64,000 bases of DNA, taken from the NCBI GenBank assembly GCA_965215165.1, contig CBDCCX010000006.1, positions 3,439,169 through 3,503,168 on the forward strand, given 5' to 3'. Shown piece after piece: positions 7,388-15,503 of this stretch (positions within the stretch are counted from its first letter, which is position 1; every line of letters starts with the position of its first letter). A program made the translations under genes and the position numbers. Source of the stretch: JANQRZ01 sp965215165. GTDB taxonomy: Bacteria; Bacteroidota; Rhodothermia; Rhodothermales; JANQRZ01. Below the pieces are notes generated by a model. It did not search any database and was not told the DNA's origin. It saw only the letters and a list, made by a program, of their open reading frames with translations.

Positions 7388-7908
7388 TGGAGGACGTACT
7401 GGGTGAAGTAGAGCCGGTCGATCTGGTCCGGGCCGAGGATGACGTTGACCGTGTCCCGGATCTCGGTCTTGAGCGAGTCGCGGAACCCGATGGCCGCGAG
7501 CTGGTCGACGGTCTTCTTGCTGAGGATGTCCAGGACCGCGTCGCGCACGGCGACCTCCTTGGCAGTGAGCGCCTCGAGGGCCTTCTCCTGCTGGCTCTCG
7601 AAGCCGACGTTGACCATCAGGTACCGCTGCCCCTGGGAGCCGGCCGGGTTGACGATCAGGCCGTGAATTTCGGAGAAGGCTCCGTACTCGACGGGCGCTG
7701 CGGTCTCGTCAGGCTCCGCCTCGGCCGGCGCGTCGCCTACGCCGAGGAGCCCGCGCATCGTCTCGTGCTGGCTCACGGCGACGCCCGCGCCGAGCAGCGT
7801 TGGCACCAGGACGGCGGCGGCGAGGATCAGCTTGCGCTTGCCGGGCTTGGGGGCGTCGGCTACGGCTGCGTCGTCGCCAGGGCTGGGATCGTCGGCTCGG
7901 TCGGCCAT
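7384..7908 (-). CDS. fliL: Flagellar basal body-associated protein FliL
   Basis: The 174-residue product from ATG 7908 has a short cytoplasmic tail, one transmembrane helix (LILAAAVLVPTLLGAGVAV) and a periplasmic SPFH-like domain. Family-typical parts are GLIVNPAGSQGQRYLMVNVG, LLSKKT-like DILSKKTVDQL and the C-terminal DRLYFTQYVLQ. FliL rings surround the stator units and modulate torque. The start lies 49 bp inside motB, so the two genes overlap in different frames. Confidence 0.93.
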   Translation of the reverse strand: MADRADDPSPGDDAAVADAPKPGKRKLILAAAVLVPTLLGAGVAVSQHETMRGLLGVGDAPAEAEPDETAAPVEYGAFSEIHGLIVNPAGSQGQRYLMVNVGFESQQEKALEALTAKEVAVRDAVLDILSKKTVDQLAAIGFRDSLKTEIRDTVNVILGPDQIDRLYFTQYVLQ

Positions 7909-8606
7909 GTCGGGTTCCACTCGAAGAAGATGTCGACGCGGCGGTTGCGCGCGCGTCCGGCGGCGGTGTCGTTGGGGACGAGGGGGCGGTGCTCGCCGTG
8001 CCCGAGCGCGGTGCACTGCGCCGGCGGGAGGGCGTCGGGGAGGTCGAGCAGGAAACGGACGACCGAGGCGGCGCGCGCGGCCGACAGCTCCCAGTTGGAC
8101 GGGTAGCGCACCGTCTGGATGGGCCGGTCGTCGGTGTGGCCCTCCACGGTGACGGCGGCGACGTGCTCGCGCAGCAGCTCGGCGAGGGTCGCCAGGAGCT
8201 GGCGCGAGGGGTCGATCAGGTCGGCCGCGCCGGAGCGGAACATCACCGAGTCGGTGACGATGACGCGCAGGCCCGCCTCGGTCAGGCTCACGCTCACGTC
8301 GTCGGTCAGGCCCTGCTCCTCGAGGTAGCGCTGGACCTCCTCGAAGGCCTCGGCCTGGCGGCGGGTCTTGGCGTCGAGCGACGACTGGCGGCGCATCGTC
8401 GGGGTGATGGTCTCGTGCTGGAGCAGGCCGGTGCTGCCCTTGAAGTAGCTCAGCGCCTCCTCGAACTTCTTAACCTCGACCTCGGACATGGCGACGATCA
8501 TCACGAAGAAGGTCAGCAGCAGCGTCATCATGTCGCTGAAGGTCGCCATCCAGAAGGGGGCGGTCGGCTCGTCGTCCTCGGCATCTTGGTTGAACTCGTC
8601 GGCCAC
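7860..8606 (-). CDS. motB: Flagellar stator protein MotB
   Basis: The 248-residue product starts with GTG at 8606. It has the single stator helix with the ion-binding Asp in FWMATFSDMMTLLLTFFVMI, a periplasmic linker, and an OmpA-like peptidoglycan-binding domain (VTVEGHTDDRPI, NWELSAARAASVVRFLL, RARNRRVDIFFEW). MotB anchors the stator to peptidoglycan and conducts ions with MotA. It lies 12 bp after motA. Confidence 0.95.
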   Translation of the reverse strand: MADEFNQDAEDDEPTAPFWMATFSDMMTLLLTFFVMIVAMSEVEVKKFEEALSYFKGSTGLLQHETITPTMRRQSSLDAKTRRQAEAFEEVQRYLEEQGLTDDVSVSLTEAGLRVIVTDSVMFRSGAADLIDPSRQLLATLAELLREHVAAVTVEGHTDDRPIQTVRYPSNWELSAARAASVVRFLLDLPDALPPAQCTALGHGEHRPLVPNDTAAGRARNRRVDIFFEWNPTWPTEPTIPALATTQP

Positions 8607-8618
8607 GGCGGGGGGCGA

Positions 8619-9413
8619 TTAGGCGGCTTGCTTGAGCGGCGGGGCGGCCTCGGCCTCGCCGGCCTCGGCCGGCTCGCCGGTGGTGTAGAGCGCGAGGCGC
8701 TTCTCGACCATGATCGGGGCCTCGCCGCGGACGATGGCGAGCACGCCGGCGTGGACCATCTGGTGGGCCTTGGCCGTCGAGCCGAGCTGCGCCTTGAGCT
8801 TGGCCGCGAACGGCAGGCAGACCAGGTTGGCGAAGAGCGCGCCGTAGAAGGTGGTGATCATGGCGACGGCCATCGCGGGGCCGATGGCGCTGGGGTCGGC
8901 GAGGTTCTGGAGCATCTGGATGAGTCCAATCAGCGTGCCAACCATGCCGAAGGCCGGGGCGTAGGTGCCGGCCGTGTTGAAGAACCGCGCGGCGACGCCC
9001 TGGGCCTTCAGCTCATTTTTGATGCGGCCGGCCATCAGCTCGTCCACCTCGGCGGCCTCGGTGCCGTCGACGGCCAGCTCCAGCCCGAACCGTATGAGCG
9101 GGTTCTCGAACGTGGCGAGCTTGCTGTCGAGCGCGAGCAGCCCGTCCTTGCGGACCAGACGGGCTAGCTCGGCAAACTGCGTCACCAGCGCTTGGTAGGG
9201 GGGCTCCTCGTACGAGAAGAACGTCTTGAGCGCCGGCCCGATGGACTTCAGCTCGTCGGCCGAGAACGCGACAGCCAGCGCCGCCGCCGTCCCGCCGAGC
9301 ACGATGGCGATCGACTTCGGGTCGATGAACGTCATCCAGCCGCCACCGAGGAAGATGGCGGCGAACACGAGGCCGAAGCCGGTCACGAGGCCGACGAGCG
9401 TGGTCTTGTTCAT
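8619..9413 (-). CDS. motA: Flagellar stator protein MotA (PomA-like)
   Basis: The 264-residue product has four transmembrane helices. The N-terminus (LVTGFGLVFAAIFLGGGWMT, then DPKSIAIVLGGTAAALAVAF) and the third/fourth helix block (NTAGTYAPAFGMVGTLIGLI, AMAVAMITTFYGALFANLVC) are typical of MotA/PomA. DPxSixIVxGGT resembles the PomA branch, which is often Na+-driven, but the coupling ion cannot be set by eye. A strong sigma28 promoter lies about 90 bp upstream. Confidence 0.95.
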   Translation of the reverse strand: MNKTTLVGLVTGFGLVFAAIFLGGGWMTFIDPKSIAIVLGGTAAALAVAFSADELKSIGPALKTFFSYEEPPYQALVTQFAELARLVRKDGLLALDSKLATFENPLIRFGLELAVDGTEAAEVDELMAGRIKNELKAQGVAARFFNTAGTYAPAFGMVGTLIGLIQMLQNLADPSAIGPAMAVAMITTFYGALFANLVCLPFAAKLKAQLGSTAKAHQMVHAGVLAIVRGEAPIMVEKRLALYTTGEPAEAGEAEAAPPLKQAA

Positions 9414-9502
9414 CCGGCGGCGGACGGGGAAAGAGGAACGGATGCCCGGCCGCGCGCGGCAATCCTTGCCGCCCGGCCGCCGGAGTGAGAGGGGTACCTG
9501 GG

Positions 9503-9529
9503 TTATCGGCCACCGCCACCCGGTTTAAG
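9503..9529 (-). promoter_or_regulatory. Sigma28 (FliA) promoter for motAB-fliLMN
   Basis: On the minus strand CTTA (9526-9529) is followed after 15 bp by GCCGATAA (9503-9510), identical to the sigma28 -10 consensus. The -35 reads CTTAAA, containing the classical TAAA. It is the best match of the four sigma28 promoters here. Confidence 0.85.
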
Positions 9530-9667
9530 AGCGGAGACGATATTTTTGGCGGCAGCGCGTGGGAGGACGGGCCTCGCTTCTCACAGGAAGCCCCACGCCG
9601 GAGGACCGACGCGGGGCTTCGTAAACAGTCCTAGACCCTACGGATCAGAGGACGCTAACCTGCTCGC

Positions 9668-10894
9668 CTACCGCTTGAGCGACACCACCTCCTGGAGAAG
9701 CTCGTCGGAGGTCGTGATGACCCGCGCCGAGGCCTGGTAGCCGCGCTGCGTCACGATCATGTCGGTGAACTCGGCCGCCAAGTCCACGTTGCTCATCTCG
9801 AGCGCCCCGGCGAGGATGCCCGTGTTGACCTCCTGCCCGGCCCGGCCGAGGACGAGGTCGCCGGCGGCGCTGGTCAGCCCGTAGAAGTTGTCGCCGAGCT
9901 GCTGGAGGCCGTTCTGGTTGGTGACCGTCCCGATGGCGAGCTGGGTGACGGGCCGCTGCTCGCCGTTCGAGAAGCTCAGCACCACCGACCCCGAGGGGTC
10001 GATGCCGAAGCCGACGAGCCGCCCGGCGGCCTGCCCGTCCTGGCTGGGCACCGCCACGGTGGAGGACCCGCCGAACTGCGTCACGTCGTCGAAGTTGAGC
10101 GTGATCGCGAGGGTGTCGTTGTTGGTGTCCGGGAAGACGCCGTCCAGGTCGATCGTCGCCGGGGTCGGCCCGGTGAGGTTGCCGTCGATGTCGAACTCGA
10201 GGTCGATGCCGGTGCCGTTGAGGGCGGTCGGCGCGACGGGCGGGGTGGCGTCGGGGTCGCCGGCCAGCTCGGCGGTGCTGAGGGTCCAGGTGTCGAGGTC
10301 GCTCATCTCGAAGGTGAGCACGAGCGTGTGCGGGGTGCCCTGCGCGTCGTAGACGACGGTCGACATCGTGGCGTCGCTGCCCTCCTCGTTCGGGACCAGG
10401 TCCGAGGAGAAGTTGCCGGCGACGGTGACGTTCTCGGTCTCCTCGGGCGGCGAGGTCGCGTTGAGGTCCACCTGGACGTCCTGCGTGGCCCCGGTCGTGA
10501 TCGTGCCGTCGGGGTTGTAGGCCCAGCCCTGGACGTTCATGCCATTGGCGGTGACCAGGTAGCCGTCGGGGTCGAACTGGAAGTTGCCGCTGCGCGTGAG
10601 CGCGTCGCCCTCGGAGCCGCTGACGACGAAGTAGCCGTCGCCGGCGAGCGCGAGGTCGGTGGCGAGGTTGGTGTACTCGAACGAGCCCTGGGCGAAGGAC
10701 TGGTCGATGGCCCCGACGATCGCGCCGTTGCCGACGTTGCCGCCGGGCACGTTCTGCCCGAGCATGTCGTGGAAGGCCACGCGGCCGCGCTTGAAGGCGA
10801 CCGTGTTGACGTTGGCGATGTTGTTACCGATGACGTCCATGCGGACCTGGTGGCTGCGAAGGCCGAGGACGCCGGTGCGGAGGGAACGAATCAT
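9668..10894 (-). CDS. flgE: Flagellar hook protein FlgE
   Basis: The 408-residue product has the N-terminal rod/hook motif MIRSLRTGVLGLRSHQVRMD and IGNNIANVNTVAFKR, the FlgEFG central domain (LALAGDGYFVVSG, LTRSGNFQFDPDGYLVT), a hook insertion domain and a C-terminal helix (AAEFTDMIVTQRGYQASARV, ITTSDELLQEVVSLKR). It polymerises into the hook after FlgD caps the rod. Length is near the usual 400. It ends the flgB-to-flgE run; the 254-bp gap beyond it holds the motA sigma28 promoter. Confidence 0.96.
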   Translation of the reverse strand: MIRSLRTGVLGLRSHQVRMDVIGNNIANVNTVAFKRGRVAFHDMLGQNVPGGNVGNGAIVGAIDQSFAQGSFEYTNLATDLALAGDGYFVVSGSEGDALTRSGNFQFDPDGYLVTANGMNVQGWAYNPDGTITTGATQDVQVDLNATSPPEETENVTVAGNFSSDLVPNEEGSDATMSTVVYDAQGTPHTLVLTFEMSDLDTWTLSTAELAGDPDATPPVAPTALNGTGIDLEFDIDGNLTGPTPATIDLDGVFPDTNNDTLAITLNFDDVTQFGGSSTVAVPSQDGQAAGRLVGFGIDPSGSVVLSFSNGEQRPVTQLAIGTVTNQNGLQQLGDNFYGLTSAAGDLVLGRAGQEVNTGILAGALEMSNVDLAAEFTDMIVTQRGYQASARVITTSDELLQEVVSLKR

Positions 10895-11008
10895 GTTTTT
10901 ACCTTTTGGGTTAGGGTCCGCAGCGTCCGTCGGTCGGCTGCGGCTCGGCTTCCCGGAGAGGTCCGGCCGAGGGGGTTTGAGTAGGGGTCGGTGGGTAGCG
11001 AGCGCGAG

Positions 11009-11404
11009 CTAGAGGAGCAGCGCGCTGTCGATCTGGGTGAAGGCGCGGTCCCGCAGCTCGTCGGCGGCAACAGCCGTGACGACGGTTCGCGAGGGGACGC
11101 TGACGACGAAGGCGGCATCGCTCCGCAGCAGGAGCGCGTCGCGCGCGCCCTTGGCGTCGAGGAGCTGCACGGCGTCGGCGAGGGACCGCCGCTCGGCCGC
11201 GTCGAGCGAGATGCCGCGCTCCTGGAGGCGGCGCTCGGCGTGGGCCGAGAGCGTGATCCCGTCGTCGGCGTTCCGCGCTCGGTGGAGCGCGTCGGCGAAC
11301 GAGGGCGCGCCGGGCGGGGTCGGCGCACGCGGTGCGTTCGGGCGGACGCCGGCCGCGCCGGGACCGTCGACGCGCGCGGCGAGATGACGAACGTTCATAG
11401 GCAT
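11009..11404 (-). CDS. Flagellar operon protein (TIGR02530-like)
   Basis: The 131-residue product has the layout of the small flagellar operon protein found between flgD and flgE in many bacteria. The conserved C-terminal half reads ITLSAHAERRLQERGISLD, then AVQLLDAKGARDALLLRSD and AFVVSVPSRTVVTAV...FTQIDSALLL. The family pattern is F-S-x-H-A-x-x-R-L ... V-S-V-x-x-x-T-V-I-T-A ... F-T-x-I-D. Its function is not well established; a role in hook assembly or regulation is inferred from position. Two ATGs (11404 and 11398) are possible starts. Confidence 0.85.
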   Translation of the reverse strand: MPMNVRHLAARVDGPGAAGVRPNAPRAPTPPGAPSFADALHRARNADDGITLSAHAERRLQERGISLDAAERRSLADAVQLLDAKGARDALLLRSDAAFVVSVPSRTVVTAVAADELRDRAFTQIDSALLL

Positions 11405-11414
11405 CGGAAGTTGG

Positions 11415-11450
11415 TTGGGGAGTCGACAGGTTTTGGGGAGTCGACAGGTT
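11415..11450. repeat. Perfect 2 x 18-bp tandem repeat
   Basis: TTGGGGAGTCGACAGGTT occurs twice head to tail (11415-11432 and 11433-11450), followed by a partial AGGGAGTAG. The second copy supplies part of the flgD stop codon. It lies between flgD and the TIGR02530-like gene and looks like a recent slippage duplication. Confidence 0.9.
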
Positions 11451-12183
11451 AGGGAGTAGAAAGTGTGCCGCCGCCCGGCGACTCGCCGTCCGGCTCAGGA
11501 GCGACGATGCTGCGGAGGTCGTCGAGCCGGACCGAGCGCTCGCCGAACCAGAGCATCACGTGGCCCTGCTCGATCGTGATGCGGTCGACGGTCCCGCGAA
11601 CGAAGCGCGTTGCGCCCACGGCGTCGCCGTCAGAGGTCTCGGCGCTGACCTCGAAGGTGTAGGTCCCCTCGGGGACCTCCGTGCCGTCGTCGTTCTGCCC
11701 GTCCCACGACAGGTCGTGGCTCCCGGCGTCGCGCGCGCCGAGCGTGAGCGTGCGGACCACGTCCCCGTCGGCGTTCGTGATCGTGACCTCGACCTCGGCC
11801 GCCGCGCCGCCCAGCTCGAAGCCGAAGTCCGTCGCCTCGGTCCCGTTCCAGGCGACCTCGCGGCTGGCGACCTCGACCGTCTGCCCGAGCATCGCCGAGG
11901 CCGTGCTGAGGTTCGACCCGCTGGCGTAGGCTCCGGCGAGCGCCGAGAGTTGGCCCGAGTGGGCATCGAGCGTAGCGCTGATGTTGGCGAGCTGCTCGAC
12001 CGATGAGAACTGCGCGAGCTGGGCGACGAACTCGTGCCCCTCCTGCGGGTTGAGCGGGTCCTGGTTGCGGAGCTGCGCCACGAGCAGGTTCAGGAACTCG
12101 TCCTTGCCGAGGCTCGGGTCGCCGAACGTCTGCAACGACGGGCCGGGCGTGCTCTCGGCAGGGTTGAAGGATGCGATATCCAT
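11449..12183 (-). CDS. flgD: Flagellar hook assembly (capping) protein FlgD
   Basis: The 244-residue product begins with the conserved FlgD N-domain (LGKDEFLNLLVAQLRNQDPL, NPQEGHEFVAQLAQFSSVEQ). It continues with the FlgD Ig-like domain (DLSWDGQNDDGTEVPEGTYT) and a C-terminal TIGR02530-associated-like strand region. FlgD caps the growing hook and is exported. It lies 18 bp after fliK and before the TIGR02530-like gene, the standard order. Confidence 0.95.
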   Translation of the reverse strand: MDIASFNPAESTPGPSLQTFGDPSLGKDEFLNLLVAQLRNQDPLNPQEGHEFVAQLAQFSSVEQLANISATLDAHSGQLSALAGAYASGSNLSTASAMLGQTVEVASREVAWNGTEATDFGFELGGAAAEVEVTITNADGDVVRTLTLGARDAGSHDLSWDGQNDDGTEVPEGTYTFEVSAETSDGDAVGATRFVRGTVDRITIEQGHVMLWFGERSVRLDDLRSIVAPEPDGESPGGGTLSTP

Positions 12184-12201
12184 TGGGCGTGGGGGACCGG
12201 G

Positions 12202-14430
12202 CTAGCCGACCCATTCGTGGTGCCCGCTACCGCGACGCGGTGCAGGCGAGGCAGCCGGAGCGTCGGAGTCCGAAGCGGCGGCTGGAGAGGAAAACGAGGG
12301 ACCGAGCGGCTGCTCGTCGGCGCGGTCCTGCGGCGGCGCGTCGCCCGCGCCGCCGCCGGAGAGCGAGAGGTCGACGCTCGCGCCGAAGTGCTCCTGGAGG
12401 ACGGCCTGGATGCGGTCGGCCCCGGCCGAGGCGAGGCCGCGCAGCCCCGCGTCGCTGAAGCCGACGGCGACCACGAGGCCGTCGTCGCTGCGCCGGGTCT
12501 GGATGGTGAGCGTGCCCTCGCCGTCGTCGAGGCGGATCTGGAGCGACTGCCACGCGGCCGTCGGCGCGTGCCCCCGGAGCGGGCGGTCGAGCACGGCGCG
12601 GAGCCACGCGGCGGACAGCGCGCGCCGGGGCGACGCCGTCTCCCGCGCCGAGGTCGGCTCGGACGCGGCAGCGCCTTCGACGTGCTCGTCCGTCCTGACC
12701 CCGGCGAGATCGAGGCGGGGCTCGGTCGCAGCTTCGGCGACCGGCGGCGCGAAGGCGAGGCCCTCACCGGTGGGAGCCTCGGGTGCAGGGGCTAACGGGC
12801 CGGGCGCGTCGGGACCGGCGGGCGGCGGCGGGCGATCCGGCGCAACCGCGGCCTTCTGCGGTGAAGCCTCTGAGAGCGACTGTTTTGCTCTCGGAGCAGC
12901 CTCCTCCAGTGTGAGCAGGGAGACGCGCTCACGGACGCGGACGGAGGGCGCGGGAGCCGGGGCCTCCCCGTCGATTTCTGGACGGACCGCCGCCGTCTTC
13001 TCCGAAGAGACCTCGTCGCCCTCGACAGCGACGGGAACCGAGGGCTTCGAAGAAAACGGACGCCTCGGCGCGAGGACGGTCGCTAGGGCCGGTGTCTCCT
13101 GAGACTTGGTCGCTCCGGCGGTCGGCACCGCTTCGGCCTGCACCGTCTGGGTACGCAGGGCCTCGAGCTTCGCCCCATCGAGCTTCGCCACGTCAGGCCT
13201 GGTCGCGTCGAGCTTCGTCCCGTCGGGCATCGAGGTCTTGGGCGGTGTCGAAGTCTTGGGCGGTGTCGTCTCGGATGGGCGGGTCTCTGGCTTCGGTGCC
13301 TCAGTGCGAGACGAGTCTGGGGTCTGGAGTAGGTCTGGCTGTCGGACTTCCGCCGCCGGGCCGCTCGCCGGTGTCACCGTTCCGGCATCGGCCGTGCTCG
13401 CTGCCGGGGCGGCGTGCATGGTCGGACTGAGCGCAGGCGAAGAGGGCCGCGCCGCGCCCTGGGCGGGCGGCTGCGGGGCGCGGAGAGGGTGCGGTCCGAG
13501 CGGGGAGCGTCCTGCGTCAGGGCGTGGAGCCTCCGCTGTCGGCATTGGTAGCGCAGCGTCGGCGAGGGGTCTCGTCTCCGGGATGAAGGCGGCGAGGTCC
13601 GGCGAGCGAAGCGGCGTGACGAGGGCCGGTGCTGCGACGTGGGGCGGCGCGGCTCCCTCCGCCCGTGTCGGGACGAGCGAGGAGGCAGACGGTCGTGGGG
13701 TGCGCGAAGGACGGGACGCTCCGGCCGGCTCTGGCCCCGGCGGCGGCGCGGTCGGCGGCGTCGCATCCTCTGGTGCAGCGAGCGGTGCGGGAGGCGGCCC
13801 GGCGCTCCCTCGCGGAGAATCAGACGGCAGCGCGGCGGGTCGGGTGACAGTGGACTGAGCAGCGGAAGTCCGGACGACCGGCACTCCCTGAGCCTCGACA
13901 CGGCCGTCCTCGACGCCGTCTGTCGGCTCTGGCCGGGAGGCGGTCAGCGGCATCGGGTCGTTCGAGGAACCACCGAGCGGTCGGAGAGGGGAGCCGGGGG
14001 TCCCATTCGGGAGACCTGACGGCGGCGCGGCGGACCGGACAACGGAGGGCCGAACGACGGGCGACCGGACGACCGACTCTGCTGGAGGCTCAGCACCGCC
14101 GGCCTCGGCATCGCGGGCCTCGAGACTGCCGGCCTCGGACGCTTGGTCCACAGCCTTGAGCGTCGCATCGACCGGGGCGGGCGGCGTAGGCGGTACGGGG
14201 ACGAGCAGCACGGGCGCAGTGCTCGCGGTCTCCTCGACGAGCAGGGGAAGAGCCTCGGCGGCGGGATGGCCCGGACGGAGCGTATCGGCGAGGAGCGCGG
14301 CGAACGGTGGGGTGCCGGTCGACGAGGCGGTGGGCGCCGGGGCGTCGGGCGTCGGCACGCCATCCGCGAGCGCTGCACCGAGCTCGTCGGACGCAGCGGG
14401 GTGGGCTAAGAGGAGAGGAGACGCGGTCAT
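12202..14430 (-). CDS. fliK: FliK-like flagellar hook-length control protein
   Basis: The 742-residue product starts MTASPLLLAHPAASDELGAA at ATG 14430 (a TTG precedes it). Residues up to about 590 are a low-complexity Pro/Ala/Thr/Ser ruler region. The C-terminal 140 residues form the FliK switch domain (WQSLQIRLDDGEGTLTIQTR, VAVGFSDAGLRGLASAGADR, LQEHFGASVDLSLSGGG). FliK measures hook length and flips FlhB substrate specificity. It is much longer than the roughly 400 residues of the enteric protein. The start overlaps the motE-like stop (TGATG). Confidence 0.88.
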   Translation of the reverse strand: MTASPLLLAHPAASDELGAALADGVPTPDAPAPTASSTGTPPFAALLADTLRPGHPAAEALPLLVEETASTAPVLLVPVPPTPPAPVDATLKAVDQASEAGSLEARDAEAGGAEPPAESVVRSPVVRPSVVRSAAPPSGLPNGTPGSPLRPLGGSSNDPMPLTASRPEPTDGVEDGRVEAQGVPVVRTSAAQSTVTRPAALPSDSPRGSAGPPPAPLAAPEDATPPTAPPPGPEPAGASRPSRTPRPSASSLVPTRAEGAAPPHVAAPALVTPLRSPDLAAFIPETRPLADAALPMPTAEAPRPDAGRSPLGPHPLRAPQPPAQGAARPSSPALSPTMHAAPAASTADAGTVTPASGPAAEVRQPDLLQTPDSSRTEAPKPETRPSETTPPKTSTPPKTSMPDGTKLDATRPDVAKLDGAKLEALRTQTVQAEAVPTAGATKSQETPALATVLAPRRPFSSKPSVPVAVEGDEVSSEKTAAVRPEIDGEAPAPAPSVRVRERVSLLTLEEAAPRAKQSLSEASPQKAAVAPDRPPPPAGPDAPGPLAPAPEAPTGEGLAFAPPVAEAATEPRLDLAGVRTDEHVEGAAASEPTSARETASPRRALSAAWLRAVLDRPLRGHAPTAAWQSLQIRLDDGEGTLTIQTRRSDDGLVVAVGFSDAGLRGLASAGADRIQAVLQEHFGASVDLSLSGGGAGDAPPQDRADEQPLGPSFSSPAAASDSDAPAASPAPRRGSGHHEWVG

Positions 14431-14978
14431 CAACTCTGCGGCGTGGGAGCGTCGGCGGGCGCGGGGTCGCCGACGGGCGCGGGGGCTGGGCCGGTGGTGA
14501 GGTGCTGCACTAGGCGGGCGGCGCGCTCCGCCGGCAGCGCCTGGAGCAGCCGCGTCCGGTTCCGCGACGAGGCGGCACTGTAGATCATCCCGACGACCTC
14601 GAGGTCGAGGCGCGCGAGAATCGAGCTCAGCTCAGCGGGTTCGAGCTTGCTCAGCGTCCCGCTCAGGGCCTGGGCCTCGGCCTGCTGGCTCGCCGTCTGC
14701 TGGTCGTGCTCGGTGGCCTCGGCCGTGCGGATCTGCTCGCGCAGCGCCTCGACGTCGCGCATGGCGGCCTCGAGGTCGCGCTCCAAATCCACGGGACCGT
14801 CTGCCGTCGCTAGACTCGAATCCTCGACCGCCCGGTCGGTGGCGGGCACGGCCGGCGGCGTGGCGAGGCTGTCGGCCACGACCTCGGGCTCCTCGCCCGG
14901 CAGCACGAACGTCGTCCCGACGAGGCTGGCGACGAAGCAGACGGCACCGAGGAGAGCGGGAAGAAGGGCCGATTTCAT
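14430..14978 (-). CDS. MotE-like flagellar protein (MgtE N-domain)
   Basis: The 182-residue product has an N-terminal membrane anchor (SALLPALLGAVCFVASLVGT), an acidic coiled coil (LERDLEAAMRDVEALREQIR), and a C-terminal MgtE_N-like helical unit (LSKLEPAELSSILARLDLEV, LLQALPAERAARLVQHL). MotE/FlbB proteins act as periplasmic chaperones or scaffolds for the flagellar motor. A position between fliJ and fliK is typical. The start overlaps the fliJ stop by one base. Confidence 0.8.
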   Translation of the reverse strand: MKSALLPALLGAVCFVASLVGTTFVLPGEEPEVVADSLATPPAVPATDRAVEDSSLATADGPVDLERDLEAAMRDVEALREQIRTAEATEHDQQTASQQAEAQALSGTLSKLEPAELSSILARLDLEVVGMIYSAASSRNRTRLLQALPAERAARLVQHLTTGPAPAPVGDPAPADAPTPQS

Positions 14979-15433
14979 CAGGCGGCCTCGCGCTGGGCGC
15001 GGCAGTAGGCCACGACGGCCTGTTCGTCGAGGAAGGCGAGCTCGGCGTCGGCCTGCGTTTTCCGGTGCGCGGTCTGTTCGCGGTCGCGGAGGGTCTCGAG
15101 GGCCTCCTCGGGGCGGCGCGTCAGGACGAGGGCGCGCTGCGCGGTGGCCTCCTGCGCTTGGCGCTCGGCGAGGGTCTGCGCTTCGGCCTCGGCGGCCCGC
15201 TGCGCGCGGAGTCGGTGCGCGGCTGCCTGCCGGAGACGGGCCACGCCGGTGCCGCCGCGGCTCGGAGTCGCCCCGAGAAGGCCCGCGAGCTTCTCCTGGG
15301 CCTCGGTGACGCGCGCCTCTTGGGCGCGGCGCGCGTCGGCGGCTTGGAGGACGGTGCGCTCGGCCTGCTGCGTCTCGTGGCGGCGGAGCTTGAGCACGGC
15401 GCGGAGCGAGAAGAGGAACTTCTTTCCAGACAT
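14978..15433 (-). CDS. fliJ: Flagellar export chaperone-escort protein FliJ
   Basis: The 151-residue product is almost entirely helical and charged, with an N-terminus typical of FliJ (KKFLFSLRAVLKLRRHETQQ). It is predicted to form the antiparallel coiled coil that inserts into the FliI hexamer like the gamma subunit of F1-ATPase. It lies directly after fliI with a 70-bp gap. Sequence identity in this family is always low, so position and the N-terminal pattern carry the call. Confidence 0.88.
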   Translation of the reverse strand: MSGKKFLFSLRAVLKLRRHETQQAERTVLQAADARRAQEARVTEAQEKLAGLLGATPSRGGTGVARLRQAAAHRLRAQRAAEAEAQTLAERQAQEATAQRALVLTRRPEEALETLRDREQTAHRKTQADAELAFLDEQAVVAYCRAQREAA

Positions 15434-15503
15434 TCTTGCCTCAGGCTATCGGTTTCGGGAGGAGTACGGGCGTATTCCGGTGTAATGCAAGCAGCCGGCC
15501 AAG

